Assembly (NCBI GenBank): GCA_910584725.1
Contig: CAJUBE010000019.1
Span: forward strand, 1-64,000
DNA from: an uncultured Lachnospiraceae bacterium
GTDB lineage: Bacteria > Bacillota > Clostridia > Lachnospirales > Lachnospiraceae
Length of the DNA: 64,000 nt
Direction of reading: 5' to 3'
Shown: in pieces, positions 18,869-28,437 of the stretch
Layout: each line of letters starts with the position of its first letter
How positions within the stretch are numbered: the stretch's first letter is position 1
Notes under the pieces: model-generated
Seen by the model: only the letters and a program-made list of their open reading frames with translations
The model's database searches: none
What the model was told of the DNA's origin: nothing
Made by a program: the position numbers and the translations under genes

Positions 18869-19010
18869 TGTGAGAAGTACTTCTAATCACTCGCAGCAAA
18901 GGCTGCTTCGCGAAGAAGTACTATGTCTCACACAGGAGAATGCCCAAAACACGGGCATTCTCCGCACAGATTTGAGATTCCGCAGAGCGGAATCATGGAG
19001 GTTAGCGTGA
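18868..19010 (+). repeat. Modular structured element, copy 1 (sbcC-recQ junction)
   Basis: Three stem-loops in a row. Stem 1: outer arms GTGTGAGA (868-875) and TCTCACAC (926-933), inner arms AGTACTTCT (876-884) and AGAAGTACT (914-922). Stem 2: GAGAATGCCC (936-945) and GGGCATTCTC (953-962). Stem 3: GATTCCGC (976-983) and GCGGAATC (987-994). It ends with GGTTAGCGTGA. Digits are the last three of the coordinate. Related copies lie at 29021-29186 (reverse), 44359-44504, 44505-44575 and 35194-35281. Confidence 0.85.
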
Positions 19011-19043
19011 TTTTAAGGGATACAGAAAGCGTAGAGAATTAAT

Positions 19044-21095
19044 ATGAATGCTGCAGAAATCTTAAAAACATATTTCGGATATGATACGTTCAGAAAAGGT
19101 CAGGAAGATATCATTGCGTCTATTTTAATGGGGACTGATGCACTGGCAGTCATGCCCACAGGCGCGGGAAAATCTATCTGCTACCAGGTGCCGGCGCTGC
19201 TGCTTCCGGGTGTCACGGTGGTGATCTCACCGCTGATTTCTCTGATGCAGGATCAGGTGAAGTCTTTGAATGCGGCGGGAATTCATGCGGCATATATCAA
19301 TTCTTCATTGACAGAGAACCAGATATCGAAAGCCTTAAGTCTGGCGGCGCAGGGGATTTATAAGATTATTTATGTTGCGCCCGAGCGATTGGAAAATCCG
19401 GGGTTCATGAGGTTTGCAGCAAATGGCAGCATTTCGATGGTGACGGTGGACGAAGCCCATTGTATTTCGCAGTGGGGGCAGGATTTCAGACCAAGCTATC
19501 TGAAAATCGTTGATTTTATAGAGAACCTGCCGGTGAGACCGATTGTCAGCGCATTTACAGCCACGGCAACGGAAGAAGTAAAAACGGATATCGAGTGCAT
19601 CCTGCGATTAAGGAATCCCAAGGTAGTTGTGACGGGATTTGACAGGGAAAATCTGTATTACAGTGTGGAGTATGTCGCGGGAAAGAAAAAAGATGATTTT
19701 GTGGCGGATTATATTGACAAACATCCTGACGAGAGCGGGATTATCTACTGTGCGACGAGGAAGAATGTGGATAATTTATATGAAAAATTATCTTCCCTGG
19801 GCGTTCCGGTGACTGCCTATCATGCCGGGTTGGACAATGGGGTAAGAAAGAAAAATCAGGAGGACTTTATCTATGACAGGAAACCTGTTATAGTGGCAAC
19901 TAACGCCTTCGGCATGGGGATTGACAAGTCAAACGTGAGGTTTGTCATACATTACAATATGCCGCAGAGTATGGAGAATTATTATCAGGAAGCAGGGCGT
20001 GCGGGACGAGACGGAGAGAATGCCCGATGCATTCTTTTGTTTGCGGCACAGGACGTGATGATCAACAAATTCCTTCTGGACAGAAAGGAATTTGAGGGCA
20101 TGGAGGATGCGGATATAGAGCTGGTACGGCAAAGGGACATCCACAGACTGCATGTCATGGAGGGCTACTGCAAGACGACGGGGTGTCTCAGAAACTATAT
20201 TTTGGAATATTTTGGCGAGAAGACCGGCGCCCCCTGCGATAACTGCGGGAACTGCCATCGGGAATACACAGAAGTGGATATGACCGACGATGCAAAATGG
20301 GTCATCAACTGTATTGCGGAGACAAGAGGAAGATATGGGCAGGCTGTGGTGATCGGGACTCTGGCAGGATCCAATCGTGCCAGACTGAAGGAAACGGGCG
20401 CTACAGCTTACAGATCTTATGGAGCGTTAGCCCACAGGAGCGATGCGGAGATCCGCAGGCTGATTGCCCATATGCTGGAGGAGGGCTATATTGTTCAGAC
20501 AGATGGAGAGTACAGTGTTCTCCAAATGGGAGACATTCGGGCATTAAGGGAAGAAAATGCCCGTGTTATCATTCGGACATTTGAGGAGCGCAAGGAAGAT
20601 GCTGGCGGGAGCAGACGGAAGACGAAAAGTAAAAGGAGTACAGACTCCCTTACGGCAGCGGGGTTTGAACTGTTTGAAAAGCTTCGTGCGCTGCGGCTTG
20701 AGATCGCGAGGGAGGAGGCGCTGCCGCCGTATATTATTTTCAGTGACAAGACTTTGATTGATATGTGTGCCAAGGCGCCCGGGAATCAGCAGGAGATGCT
20801 GGACGTTTCCGGTGTGGGAGAAAATAAATTTTATAAATACGGGCAGAGGTTTCTCGATGCGATCGGGGAGTTTATGTCCGACAACTCCGATGCGGTTCTC
20901 AGTATAGAGCAGGAGGAAGCGTACAGACAGGAAGAAAAGAAGGCGAATGCGGGGCAGGCATGGTCGGAAGAGGAAGACCGAAGACTGTTGGAGGAATTTG
21001 AGGCGGGCATGAAGATAGCAGAAATTGCGAGAGGACATGGACGGACGAATGGGGCGATTAGGGCTAGATTAAAGAAGCAGGGGGTGATTGAATAG
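19044..21095 (+). CDS. recQ: ATP-dependent DNA helicase RecQ
   Basis: A 683-aa RecQ. Walker A is PTGAGKS at about 39-45 and the DEAH box (VDEAHCISQWGQDFRPSY) at about 134. Motif VI lies in QEAGRAGRDG, and the zinc-binding cysteines include APCDNCGNC. An RQC-like winged helix (about 420-500) and an HRDC domain (about 535-610, VSGVGENKFYKYG) follow. A Myb-like tail (AWSEEEDRRLLEEFEAGMKI) ends the protein. It resolves forked and recombination intermediates. The ribosome site before ATG 19044 is weak, and a structured element separates it from sbcC, so its expression may be tuned separately. Confidence 0.95.
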   Translation: MNAAEILKTYFGYDTFRKGQEDIIASILMGTDALAVMPTGAGKSICYQVPALLLPGVTVVISPLISLMQDQVKSLNAAGIHAAYINSSLTENQISKALSLAAQGIYKIIYVAPERLENPGFMRFAANGSISMVTVDEAHCISQWGQDFRPSYLKIVDFIENLPVRPIVSAFTATATEEVKTDIECILRLRNPKVVVTGFDRENLYYSVEYVAGKKKDDFVADYIDKHPDESGIIYCATRKNVDNLYEKLSSLGVPVTAYHAGLDNGVRKKNQEDFIYDRKPVIVATNAFGMGIDKSNVRFVIHYNMPQSMENYYQEAGRAGRDGENARCILLFAAQDVMINKFLLDRKEFEGMEDADIELVRQRDIHRLHVMEGYCKTTGCLRNYILEYFGEKTGAPCDNCGNCHREYTEVDMTDDAKWVINCIAETRGRYGQAVVIGTLAGSNRARLKETGATAYRSYGALAHRSDAEIRRLIAHMLEEGYIVQTDGEYSVLQMGDIRALREENARVIIRTFEERKEDAGGSRRKTKSKRSTDSLTAAGFELFEKLRALRLEIAREEALPPYIIFSDKTLIDMCAKAPGNQQEMLDVSGVGENKFYKYGQRFLDAIGEFMSDNSDAVLSIEQEEAYRQEEKKANAGQAWSEEEDRRLLEEFEAGMKIAEIARGHGRTNGAIRARLKKQGVIE

Positions 21096-21233
21096 GAGCA
21101 ATTATAATAAAGAATTTCGTAGTAAATCATACGATAACATGCTATACTTTTAAAGATTACATAATTGAGTCGAAATGAGAATGCGTTCGTTCGTGGCATA
21201 CATAAGAGAAGGCGTGGGGTACTAGGGGAAGAT

Positions 21234-24200
21234 ATGGGTTTCTTAAAGAATATATTTGGAAAAAACACGGCGGCAGTACCGAACGTAAAAAGGGAAAAAG
21301 AAGAGCCGGAAATAGAGAGAGAAAGAGAAGTATCGGGAAGGTGTCTGGAGCTTCTTGCATGGGAAAAGTTTCTTGCTGACTTGCATGATGCGCGCCATTA
21401 TATTTCAAGAAAAGAATATATGCCGGAAGTGCGGAAATTTTCTGATATCATGCAGCTGGTTAAGACCATGGCTGAGAATGATATGCTGGAGGACTTTTGT
21501 AATAAGAATGGTTTTCCTGTGGAGCGGGCGAGACAGGCATATTCCGGCTATGAAAATATTGTGGAGCTGGTGAACCAAATAAATGATACATATATTGAGA
21601 CCACCGTGGCAGATGAAAAACAGTATCTGGATCATATTTTGGAGGATGTGGACTCGGCAATCAGTCTGGATGAGGACCAGAGAAGGGTTGTTGTTTCGGA
21701 TGAGGATTACTGTCTGGTTATAGCCGGCGCGGGAGCGGGCAAGACGACCACAGTGGCGGCAAAAGTCAAATATCTGGTGGAAAAACAGCAGATTGATCCG
21801 AAGCAGATTCTGATTATTTCTTTTACGAATAAGGCAGTGAACGAGCTGCGTGACAAAATCAATAAAGATCTGAATATTGACTGTCCGATTGCAACATTCC
21901 ATTCTACGGGTAATGCGATTTTGCACAAGAATAACCCGGAAAAGCTGAATATTACAGACGGCAGCAAGTTATATTACTGTGTGCAGGGATATTTGAGGGG
22001 AACGATTCTGCAAAATCCGAGTGTGGTCAATAGTCTGATTCTGTTTTTTGCTTCCTATTTTGACGCGCCCTATGAAGGAAATGATATCAACAATTTTTTT
22101 AATCATATGGCGAATGCCAATTACGCTACCATGCGGAGCGAACTTGATGACTTCAGGGCAGAAGTCACGGACAGAAGGAGCAAGCAGAAAATTACCATTC
22201 AAAATGAGATTGTAAGATCCGTGCAGGAAGTGGAAGTAGCAAATTTTCTGTATCTGAATGGGATAGATTACACCTATGAACCGATTTATCCCTATCATAT
22301 TATGCTGGCGGCGAAACCTTATACGCCGGATTTTATAATTACACAGGGAAATCATACCGCTTATGTCGAGCACTTTGGCATAACAGAGGACGGGAAAAAC
22401 TTTTTGTATGATGAGGAAGAACTTGCGTTATATAAGAAGGCGATCCATGATAAAATCCGTCTGCACAAGGATCATGGTACGGAGCTGATTTATACCTTTT
22501 CCTCTTACCGTGATAAGAGGAGTATTTCGGAACATCTGAAAGAGGAACTGCTGAAACACGGATTTCAGTTAAATAGGCGGTCAGATGAAGAAATTGTAAA
22601 AAAGCTGATTGTTCTGGAAGAAAATAAATACATTAACCGCCTTGTGTTTCTGGTGATCAACTTTATCAGAAATTTTAAAGTAAATGGTTACGATGAAAAC
22701 GAATTTGATGAATTGGCAAGAAAGACGACAAATGTCAGAACCAGACTTTTCTTAGATATATGTCATGCATGTTTTTTGGAATATAAGAGGTATCTGGTTG
22801 AGAATCACGCGGTGGATTTTGAGGATATGATTAATGAGTCTGCCAGAGTCCTTAATGAAGTGAAGGAAATGAAAGAGAAGCTTGACTTCAGATATCTGAT
22901 TGTTGACGAATATCAGGATATTTCGAGACAGCGGTTTGATTTGGTCAAGGCGTTTTCAGAGGTGACAGACGCGAAAATCATGGCGGTGGGAGATGACTGG
23001 CAGTCAATCTATGCATTCAGCGGTTCGGATATTACGTTATTTACGAAGTTTGAAGAAAAAATGGGATATGCGAAGCTGATGAAAATTGTCCGCACATACA
23101 GAAATTCTCAGGAAGTGATTGATATTGCCGGCAATTTTATTCAGAAAAATGCGTCGCAGATACAAAAATCGTTAATTTCGCCGAAACATATTGAAGAACC
23201 GGTTATCATTTATACTTATGATAGTACTGGAAAAGCGCCCAGAGAGGACAGGAGAAGCGGCGCAAATTATGCAATGGCATATGCGGTTCAGACGGCGATT
23301 GAGCAGATTATGGCATATGATAAAAGCGCCGGCAGAGATACGTTTACAACAAAAATATTGCTGCTTGGAAGGTTCGGGTTTGATGGAGATCGTCTGACGA
23401 GAACCGGTCTTTTTGAGTATACCCGTCGAGGAGCAAAGATAAAGTCTGTCAAATATCCTAAGCTTGATATTACGTTTATGACAGCCCATGCGTCCAAAGG
23501 ACTTGGCTACGACAATGTCATTGTTGTCAATGGCAGAAATGAGACATATGGATTTCCGTCAAAGATTGAGGATGACCCGGTATTGTCCCTTGTGATAAAA
23601 GAGGATAAATCCATGCAGTATGCCGAGGAGAGAAGACTCTTTTATGTGGCGATGACGCGGACAAAAAACAGGGTATATTTTATTGCGCCGGAGAAAAATC
23701 CGTCGGAATTTTTGCTGGAGATAAAAAGAGAGTATAAGAATGTATTTTTGCGGGGGAAATGGTCAGAAGAGGAACCGGTCAGGATGGGTCAGAAAAAATG
23801 CCCTGTCTGCGGATTTCCGCTGCAGCTTAAGTACAAGCCCTCATATGGATTAAAGCTGTATATATGTACAAATGAGCCGGAAATATGTAGTTTTATGTCA
23901 AATAATCTTTCTGGCGGAAAAATGTCCATTATGAAATGTCAGGAGTGCAAGGACGGTTATCTGATTGTCAAGTATTCTGAAAAAGGCGGATATTTTTTGG
24001 GATGCTCCGATTATAAAAAGAACAATACAGGATGCAATTGCACCATATCCATGCGCGATTATTATAAGACGATGGGATATGCATGGTCAGAATCCGCAGG
24101 TGAAGGCAGTTCTGAACGGGCAAAGACATATTACAATAAGATTTCAGCAGCGAAGGGGGCGGAACAGCCAATAGAGAGTGCGATAGATAACGGCAGGAAG

Positions 24201-24626
24201 AAAAACTGGGAACAGGAAATGATGAACCAGTCAAATGAGCGTGAGGTGGAGACAGACAGGTTTCTGAATTATAAAGAATATAATGTATTTCAGATTGTGG
24301 AGACGGTGTTGCAGGCTCTGCTGCATATAAGCGAAAGACGTTATTTTGGCGTCTCCGTGTTGACGGGTGTTTTACGGGGGTCCGAGGCGGAAAAGATAGC
24401 AAAATACAATCTGAAGGCTGTAGCTGAATACGGTGCGCTAGAATCTTTCAGCAGGGAAGAGGTTTCCACAATCGTATATTGGCTGATTGAAAAGGGATAT
24501 ATATTGCAGACTGGCGGACAATACCCGGTATTGCATATAACCAACATGGGACTTACTTATAAGGAGCGTTTAACGCCGAGGAATACGCGGGGGCTGGTGG
24601 AGAGGCTGAGCAGAGTTGGTAGATAA
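21234..24626 (+). CDS. UvrD/helicase IV-like helicase with nuclease-like insert, zinc ribbons and RQC-like domain
   Basis: An 1130-aa superfamily 1 helicase. Walker A AGAGAGKTTT is at about 162-171 and motif II LIVDEYQDIS at about 553-562. Between them lies a PD-(D/E)xK-like segment: FLYLNGIDYTYEPIYPY (about 337-353), YTPDF (about 361) and YVEHFGI. After the helicase core come two C4 zinc ribbons (CPVCGF...CTNEPEIC about 856-884; CQECKDGY...GC about 902-935), then an RQC-like winged helix (about 1010-1100, ERRYFGVSVLTGVLRGS). I chose ATG 21234 with AGGGGA before it; a longer frame starts at 21165. Probably acts in DNA repair or fork processing with the upstream RecQ. Confidence 0.85.
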   Translation: MGFLKNIFGKNTAAVPNVKREKEEPEIEREREVSGRCLELLAWEKFLADLHDARHYISRKEYMPEVRKFSDIMQLVKTMAENDMLEDFCNKNGFPVERARQAYSGYENIVELVNQINDTYIETTVADEKQYLDHILEDVDSAISLDEDQRRVVVSDEDYCLVIAGAGAGKTTTVAAKVKYLVEKQQIDPKQILIISFTNKAVNELRDKINKDLNIDCPIATFHSTGNAILHKNNPEKLNITDGSKLYYCVQGYLRGTILQNPSVVNSLILFFASYFDAPYEGNDINNFFNHMANANYATMRSELDDFRAEVTDRRSKQKITIQNEIVRSVQEVEVANFLYLNGIDYTYEPIYPYHIMLAAKPYTPDFIITQGNHTAYVEHFGITEDGKNFLYDEEELALYKKAIHDKIRLHKDHGTELIYTFSSYRDKRSISEHLKEELLKHGFQLNRRSDEEIVKKLIVLEENKYINRLVFLVINFIRNFKVNGYDENEFDELARKTTNVRTRLFLDICHACFLEYKRYLVENHAVDFEDMINESARVLNEVKEMKEKLDFRYLIVDEYQDISRQRFDLVKAFSEVTDAKIMAVGDDWQSIYAFSGSDITLFTKFEEKMGYAKLMKIVRTYRNSQEVIDIAGNFIQKNASQIQKSLISPKHIEEPVIIYTYDSTGKAPREDRRSGANYAMAYAVQTAIEQIMAYDKSAGRDTFTTKILLLGRFGFDGDRLTRTGLFEYTRRGAKIKSVKYPKLDITFMTAHASKGLGYDNVIVVNGRNETYGFPSKIEDDPVLSLVIKEDKSMQYAEERRLFYVAMTRTKNRVYFIAPEKNPSEFLLEIKREYKNVFLRGKWSEEEPVRMGQKKCPVCGFPLQLKYKPSYGLKLYICTNEPEICSFMSNNLSGGKMSIMKCQECKDGYLIVKYSEKGGYFLGCSDYKKNNTGCNCTISMRDYYKTMGYAWSESAGEGSSERAKTYYNKISAAKGAEQPIESAIDNGRKKNWEQEMMNQSNEREVETDRFLNYKEYNVFQIVETVLQALLHISERRYFGVSVLTGVLRGSEAEKIAKYNLKAVAEYGALESFSREEVSTIVYWLIEKGYILQTGGQYPVLHITNMGLTYKERLTPRNTRGLVERLSRVGR

Positions 24627-24675
24627 AAGCTGGTAGAAAAAAGGCAATAAATCTGCACCATGTGAGGTGAAAACT

Positions 24676-25395
24676 TTGGAAAGTAGAGTGAATGAATACG
24701 CATTACATACCAGAGAATTTCTAATAAATAAATTAGACTTTTTAGACGGCGAACTTCTGGAACTTGTGCCTGTCAACAACGGGGAAAATGGCGTTGCTGC
24801 CATGGATGTCAAGTGGAAGAGCGGCGTACATTTTATTGTTTACCAGACCCCATGGTGTGTATATTATTATGCTACGCGGAATCATGGGCAGATTTCCCAC
24901 ACCTTTCGCGCGGGAGAATTGAAAAATGATTCAGCCACATATTTCCAAAGACTAATTAACGATATCAATAATGGACGGTACGATCATAAGCTTACGCCCG
25001 GCGAACGCCATTTAAAGGATGTGCAGGAAAAAGGGTTGACCGGTTATATGAATAATACGAAGTGGGGGAAAGTTTTTGATGTGATTGGAAACATAGAAGA
25101 GGAGACCGGTCGGGAGATATCCATTATGTATAAGTGTATTTCTGATGACAAAGATCCTGTTTATTACTGGACGGTCAAAGAGGATGAAGAACTGTATAAG
25201 GGGATGTACAAATATATTGAGTGGTTAAAGGTCCAGCCGGTCGTCTGCGAGTGTGAGTACCGGGGGCGTCTGATGGAACCCAAGTATACATATTATGATT
25301 ATACCGCTTTGTTTCTGGAGAAAATGAACGCGGCTAATTTACGTTATGAATACTTGGAGCAGGAAGAAGCTTATATCATTTATGGGTATCGATGA
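24676..25395 (+). CDS. Hypothetical protein, 239 aa
   Basis: I do not recognise the family. The protein is soluble, acidic and rich in aromatic residues (for example YYYATRNHGQ and YYDYTALFLEKM), with no signal peptide or membrane segment. A TTG start at 24676 has GAGGTG 7 bases upstream; a GTG at 24667 would add three residues. It follows the UvrD-like gene by 49 bp on the same strand and may be co-transcribed, but nothing in it points to DNA repair. Confidence 0.6.
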   Translation: MESRVNEYALHTREFLINKLDFLDGELLELVPVNNGENGVAAMDVKWKSGVHFIVYQTPWCVYYYATRNHGQISHTFRAGELKNDSATYFQRLINDINNGRYDHKLTPGERHLKDVQEKGLTGYMNNTKWGKVFDVIGNIEEETGREISIMYKCISDDKDPVYYWTVKEDEELYKGMYKYIEWLKVQPVVCECEYRGRLMEPKYTYYDYTALFLEKMNAANLRYEYLEQEEAYIIYGYR

Positions 25396-25459
25396 AGTGG
25401 TTCAGATGGCAAATAAATTTGATGTCTGAAATTGATAATTGGAAAGCGAGGGAAAAGAA

Positions 25460-25666
25460 ATGCCATACATTACAGTGGAAAGCGGTGCGTTATCAGACGG
25501 GCAAAAAGAGGAATTAATCAGGCGTTTAACAGAGGTGTCCTCTGAGATTATGAATGTCCCGCAGGAGTTTTTTGTTACAACGATTAAAGAAGTGTCCGAT
25601 AAAAATTTTGGCATTGGCGGAAAAACGATTGATAAAGTGAAAGAGGAGTATAGGAACAAACATTGA
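25460..25666 (+). CDS. 4-oxalocrotonate tautomerase-family protein
   Basis: A 68-aa tautomerase-fold subunit. The mature N-terminal proline (M-P-Y-I-T-V-E-S) is the catalytic base in this family and fixes the start at ATG 25460. The downstream pattern SDGQKEELIRRLTEVSSEIM and PQEFFVTTIKEV fits 4-OT/DmpI-like enzymes, which act as small oligomers on enol substrates. The actual substrate is unknown. Confidence 0.88.
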   Translation: MPYITVESGALSDGQKEELIRRLTEVSSEIMNVPQEFFVTTIKEVSDKNFGIGGKTIDKVKEEYRNKH

Positions 25667-25710
25667 TGATTGACGTGGCGTGAATTAATAGGTGTGTTGA
25701 AAGGAAAATT

Positions 25711-25942
25711 ATGGAAGGAAAATCAATGACAGAAGGCACGCCATGGAAACACATCTTAAAATTCGTGTTTCCCGTGCTCGCTGGTTCCCTGCTGGAGTTT
25801 TTTTTATGTTTCTCGCGGTGGCAACGGGTTTCTCTGCCGGGAACGGCGTGGTGGCGGCACAATGTTACGGGTGGGCTTTGTGATTACGTGGTCGTATTAT
25901 CTGAGCGGACGCTGGGCAAGGAATGTCACGGAGCCGCAATAG
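25711..25942 (+). pseudogene. MATE-family efflux transporter, internally deleted remnant
   Basis: Three MATE-like pieces remain, in different frames. Piece one is the N-terminus (TEGTPWKHILKFVFPVLAGS, 25711-25794). Piece two is MFLAVATGFSAGNGVVAAQC plus YG (about 25794-25873). Piece three is the C-terminal text VITWSYYLSGRWARNVTEPQ and stop (about 25880-25942). A normal gene is about 1.35 kb, so over 1 kb has been lost. A good ribosome site (GAAAGGA) survives. Confidence 0.75.
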
Positions 25943-26417
25943 CATATTGATAGCGCAATTCTATTAAGTCTTTTCCACCCACATTGAGCGCAAGCCGCTC
26001 GCCGCTCCATGAAAAGTCATGTTTCTCATAGAATTTTCTGGCGCGGTGGTTATCCTCGAAAACGGTCAGATATAGGTTGGTATAGTGTTGTTCCAAAAGT
26101 TTATCCTTGACGAAAGTAAACAACTGATGACCATAACCTTGGCCGATCAGATGCGGAAGTATAAAGATGGAAATGATTTCGCCCCAGCCGTCAAAGGCGC
26201 TGTCTCTTGCGGGGGCGATGGAAGATGTGCCGAGAATGTTTGTTCCGTCAGTCAACACATAGGCGCCGTTTAACGGCGGCGCCCAGTCGTCTAAATTCAT
26301 GGTGTCAAGGTAAGGCTGTGGGACAATTCCGCGAAAGGCATTCTGCCAGCCCAAAATGTAAATTTGACGTACCTGCTCGATGTCTTCTGTGGTCATTTCA
26401 CGGATGAATGTGTTCAC
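25926..26417 (-). CDS. GNAT N-acetyltransferase
   Basis: A 163-aa GNAT protein with FIREMTTEDIEQVRQIYILG at the N-terminus. The acetyl-CoA loop is around ISIFILPHLIGQGYGHQLF and the C-terminal motif is EDNHRARKFYEKHDF. The start is uncertain: GTG 26417 overlaps the end of degV by 20 bp and has AAAGG upstream, while a TTG at 26435 is also in frame. The overlap suggests coupled translation with DegV. The 3' end runs into the MATE remnant. Confidence 0.75.
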   Translation of the reverse strand: MNTFIREMTTEDIEQVRQIYILGWQNAFRGIVPQPYLDTMNLDDWAPPLNGAYVLTDGTNILGTSSIAPARDSAFDGWGEIISIFILPHLIGQGYGHQLFTFVKDKLLEQHYTNLYLTVFEDNHRARKFYEKHDFSWSGERLALNVGGKDLIELRYQYAIAAP

Positions 26418-27318
26418 AATGTGCGCCTTTCTCAATAATGCCGAATCCGAGCGGGTATGGTCCGGTGTGCACGGCGATGGTTGCCCCGATCTGGTAAAGG
26501 GGTATTTCGTCTATGGCATAGCTCTTTTCGCGCAGGATGGAAAGCGCCTGATCGCGGAAAGCGATTCCCTCTTCCCGGTCATAGCCGTACCCGACGGCAA
26601 TGCTGTAACATTCAATTCCCAGAGAACTCTCCTGCAAGTATTCCAGCAGGAGCGACATTACTTTTTTCAGTGTGCGCTTCCGTCCCCGGTCAAGCCCGGA
26701 GGGGAAGATTTCGCCCTGTTTTAGTGTAATGATGGGGCGGATATCCAGCGCGCCTCCGGCAAGCGCCGCCACTTTTCCGATTCTGCCGCCGTGTTTTAAG
26801 TATTCCATATTTCCTACGGTAAAGAATATCCTGCCGGTGCTCTTGATGGCTTCCAGTCTGGCGACGGTATCCTCGTAGCTGACACCGCGATCCCGCAGGT
26901 CTGCCGCTTCCAGAACATACTGCCCCTGCAGAACGGTATTGATGGTGGCGTCGATGACGGTAATCTGAGCCTGCGGATATTTTTCCAGAATCAGTTCTTT
27001 CGCGTTGAGCGCGGACTGCATGGAACCGCTGAATTTCGTGGTGATACAAATACATATGACAGGTGTGTCAGATTTCGCAAAAGGACGGAAGGCCACCTCG
27101 TAATCTTCAATGGACGGCATGGATGACTTAGGGTATACTCCTTTTTGATCCACCATCATCTGATAGAAATCCCGGACTCCGATGTCCACTTTTTCCTTAA
27201 AAGAATGCGCATCATCGAAGGACACGTAAAAGGGTACGATGGTAATGTTTTTTTCCTTGACCAGCGCGGTGGGCAGGTCGCAGGAACCGTCGCTGATAAT
27301 GTGAAATGCTTCTCTCAT
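26398..27318 (-). CDS. DegV family fatty-acid-binding protein
   Basis: A 306-aa DegV protein. The N-terminal domain begins MREAFHIISDGSCDLP, with the conserved SDGSCDLP loop. The central SSMPSIEDYE and CITTKFSGSMQSALNAKE match the lipid-binding groove, and the C-terminal HTGPYPLGFGI matches the family end. In Firmicutes, DegV/FakB proteins deliver bound fatty acids to FakA. No fakA is in view. AAGGAAGA precedes the ATG. Confidence 0.92.
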   Translation of the reverse strand: MREAFHIISDGSCDLPTALVKEKNITIVPFYVSFDDAHSFKEKVDIGVRDFYQMMVDQKGVYPKSSMPSIEDYEVAFRPFAKSDTPVICICITTKFSGSMQSALNAKELILEKYPQAQITVIDATINTVLQGQYVLEAADLRDRGVSYEDTVARLEAIKSTGRIFFTVGNMEYLKHGGRIGKVAALAGGALDIRPIITLKQGEIFPSGLDRGRKRTLKKVMSLLLEYLQESSLGIECYSIAVGYGYDREEGIAFRDQALSILREKSYAIDEIPLYQIGATIAVHTGPYPLGFGIIEKGAHCEHIHP

Positions 27319-27432
27319 ATCAAATATCTTCCTTGTAGCATATATTTCTGCGGGCAGCCGGATGCCGGTGCGTCGCCTGATTGCTGATATATAGAATACT
27401 ACGATTGAGAAGCAAATGCAATCCGCGGAAGG

Positions 27433-27996
27433 TTACAGCGGGGGATTTGACAGGGGACAGGATTTACAAAACGGAACTTGAGGTGGCTTACTTTGATTTC
27501 TTCGACAACTAACCATGTTGCATCTGCTCCACAGCTCGCCTTGATACGAAAATACATTCTTATCAATGGCTCTCTCAACAAATCCGACGCTTTCATAACA
27601 TTTTTTCGCGGCAGTATTTTCGTCAAAAACGTTCAGCTGTACCGCTTCTGCCCCGGTGATCTGAAAGGCATATTGCAGCGCAAGCTGAAGCATTTCCTTT
27701 CCGTAACCCTTTCCGCGTTTTGCTCGGTCAATAATTATGAATTTCAGAAAACCGGTATTGTCTTCTGTGTTGACAGAATAGCAGAAAAAGCCCACTGGCT
27801 GCCCGCTGTTTTCGGTTGCCACATAGGCGCTGTCCGCCCATTCTGCCGCGATTTTCTCTAAAAAGTTATGGAATGATTCTGGGGTTATGGGGTAAGGGAA
27901 GCGGTTAGCGCTCCAAAGAGAGTGGGTCCTCTCGTCTGCGATCCAAGTGGATACAAATGTAAAATCTTTGTCTGGTATATATGGTCTGATTCTCAT
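27433..27996 (-). CDS. GNAT N-acetyltransferase
   Basis: A 187-aa GNAT protein starting MRIRPYIPDKDFTFVSTWI. The acetyl-CoA site is IIIDRAKRGKGYGKEMLQLA, and the C-terminal part has NTAAKKCYESVGF. I prefer ATG 27996 (AAAGGA upstream on the minus strand) over an in-frame ATG at 28032. After LWSRCNMV the tail (about 30 residues, proline- and cysteine-rich) looks unlike usual GNAT ends and may be read-through past a lost stop. Confidence 0.75.
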   Translation of the reverse strand: MRIRPYIPDKDFTFVSTWIADERTHSLWSANRFPYPITPESFHNFLEKIAAEWADSAYVATENSGQPVGFFCYSVNTEDNTGFLKFIIIDRAKRGKGYGKEMLQLALQYAFQITGAEAVQLNVFDENTAAKKCYESVGFVERAIDKNVFSYQGELWSRCNMVSCRRNQSKPPQVPFCKSCPLSNPPL

Positions 27997-28111
27997 AACT
28001 GTAATGTCCTTTCTTTTCCCATATTTTAGCACGATGCAGATTGCATCACAATGTAGCTGTGAAAAACTTAATGGTAAAGCTATGGTGCTGTTGCTATGTA
28101 TTATTTATTTG

Positions 28112-28140
28112 TGGTAAGCAGAGTGTGGAAATGATATAAT
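28112..28140 (+). promoter_or_regulatory. Probable promoter for the TfoX-C/AraC genes
   Basis: TGGTAA (28112-28117), a 17-base spacer and TATAAT (28135-28140) face right toward the small TfoX-like ORF and the AraC gene. The stretch 27997-28260 holds no other feature that I can support. Confidence 0.5.
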
Positions 28141-28260
28141 GTATGCGGTGACAAACCATAATTTTTCCGAGTATGCGCTGAGAAAATAACAATTAAGAGG
28201 ACTTATCATGTAAGCGGAGAATACTGCTAACTTGGCAACTGTGGGAGAGGGAGGATAAAC

Positions 28261-28437
28261 ATGGCGTCTGTCACAGCTTTAGGATTAGGCAAAACGATGG
28301 AAAAGAAACTTCATACAGTCGGTATTCACTCGGCTGAGGAGCTGACGGAAATGGGAAGCAGACAGGCATATCTTAACAAAATGACAGGCACAGAATCGGA
28401 GGAAAGGAACACATCATTTTTATGGAACGCAGCATAA
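28261..28437 (+). CDS. Short TfoX/Sxy C-terminal-domain-like protein (possibly truncated)
   Basis: A 58-aa frame, MASVTALGLGKTMEKKLHTV then GIHSAEELTEMGSRQAYL. This resembles the helix-hairpin-helix-like C-terminal domain of TfoX/Sxy, which usually continues with a cysteine-containing segment for another 30 residues. Here it stops early, after a divergent tail. GGGAGGATAAAC lies before ATG 28261. Its end overlaps the AraC gene start by 16 bp, so a fusion or deletion of the 3' part is likely. Confidence 0.5.
   Translation: MASVTALGLGKTMEKKLHTVGIHSAEELTEMGSRQAYLNKMTGTESEERNTSFLWNAA

Noticed and set aside
10643..25268. 16-base match GTGAGTACCGGGGGCG at about 10643 and 25253
   Set aside because: The second copy is inside an unrelated coding frame with no extended similarity; chance match.
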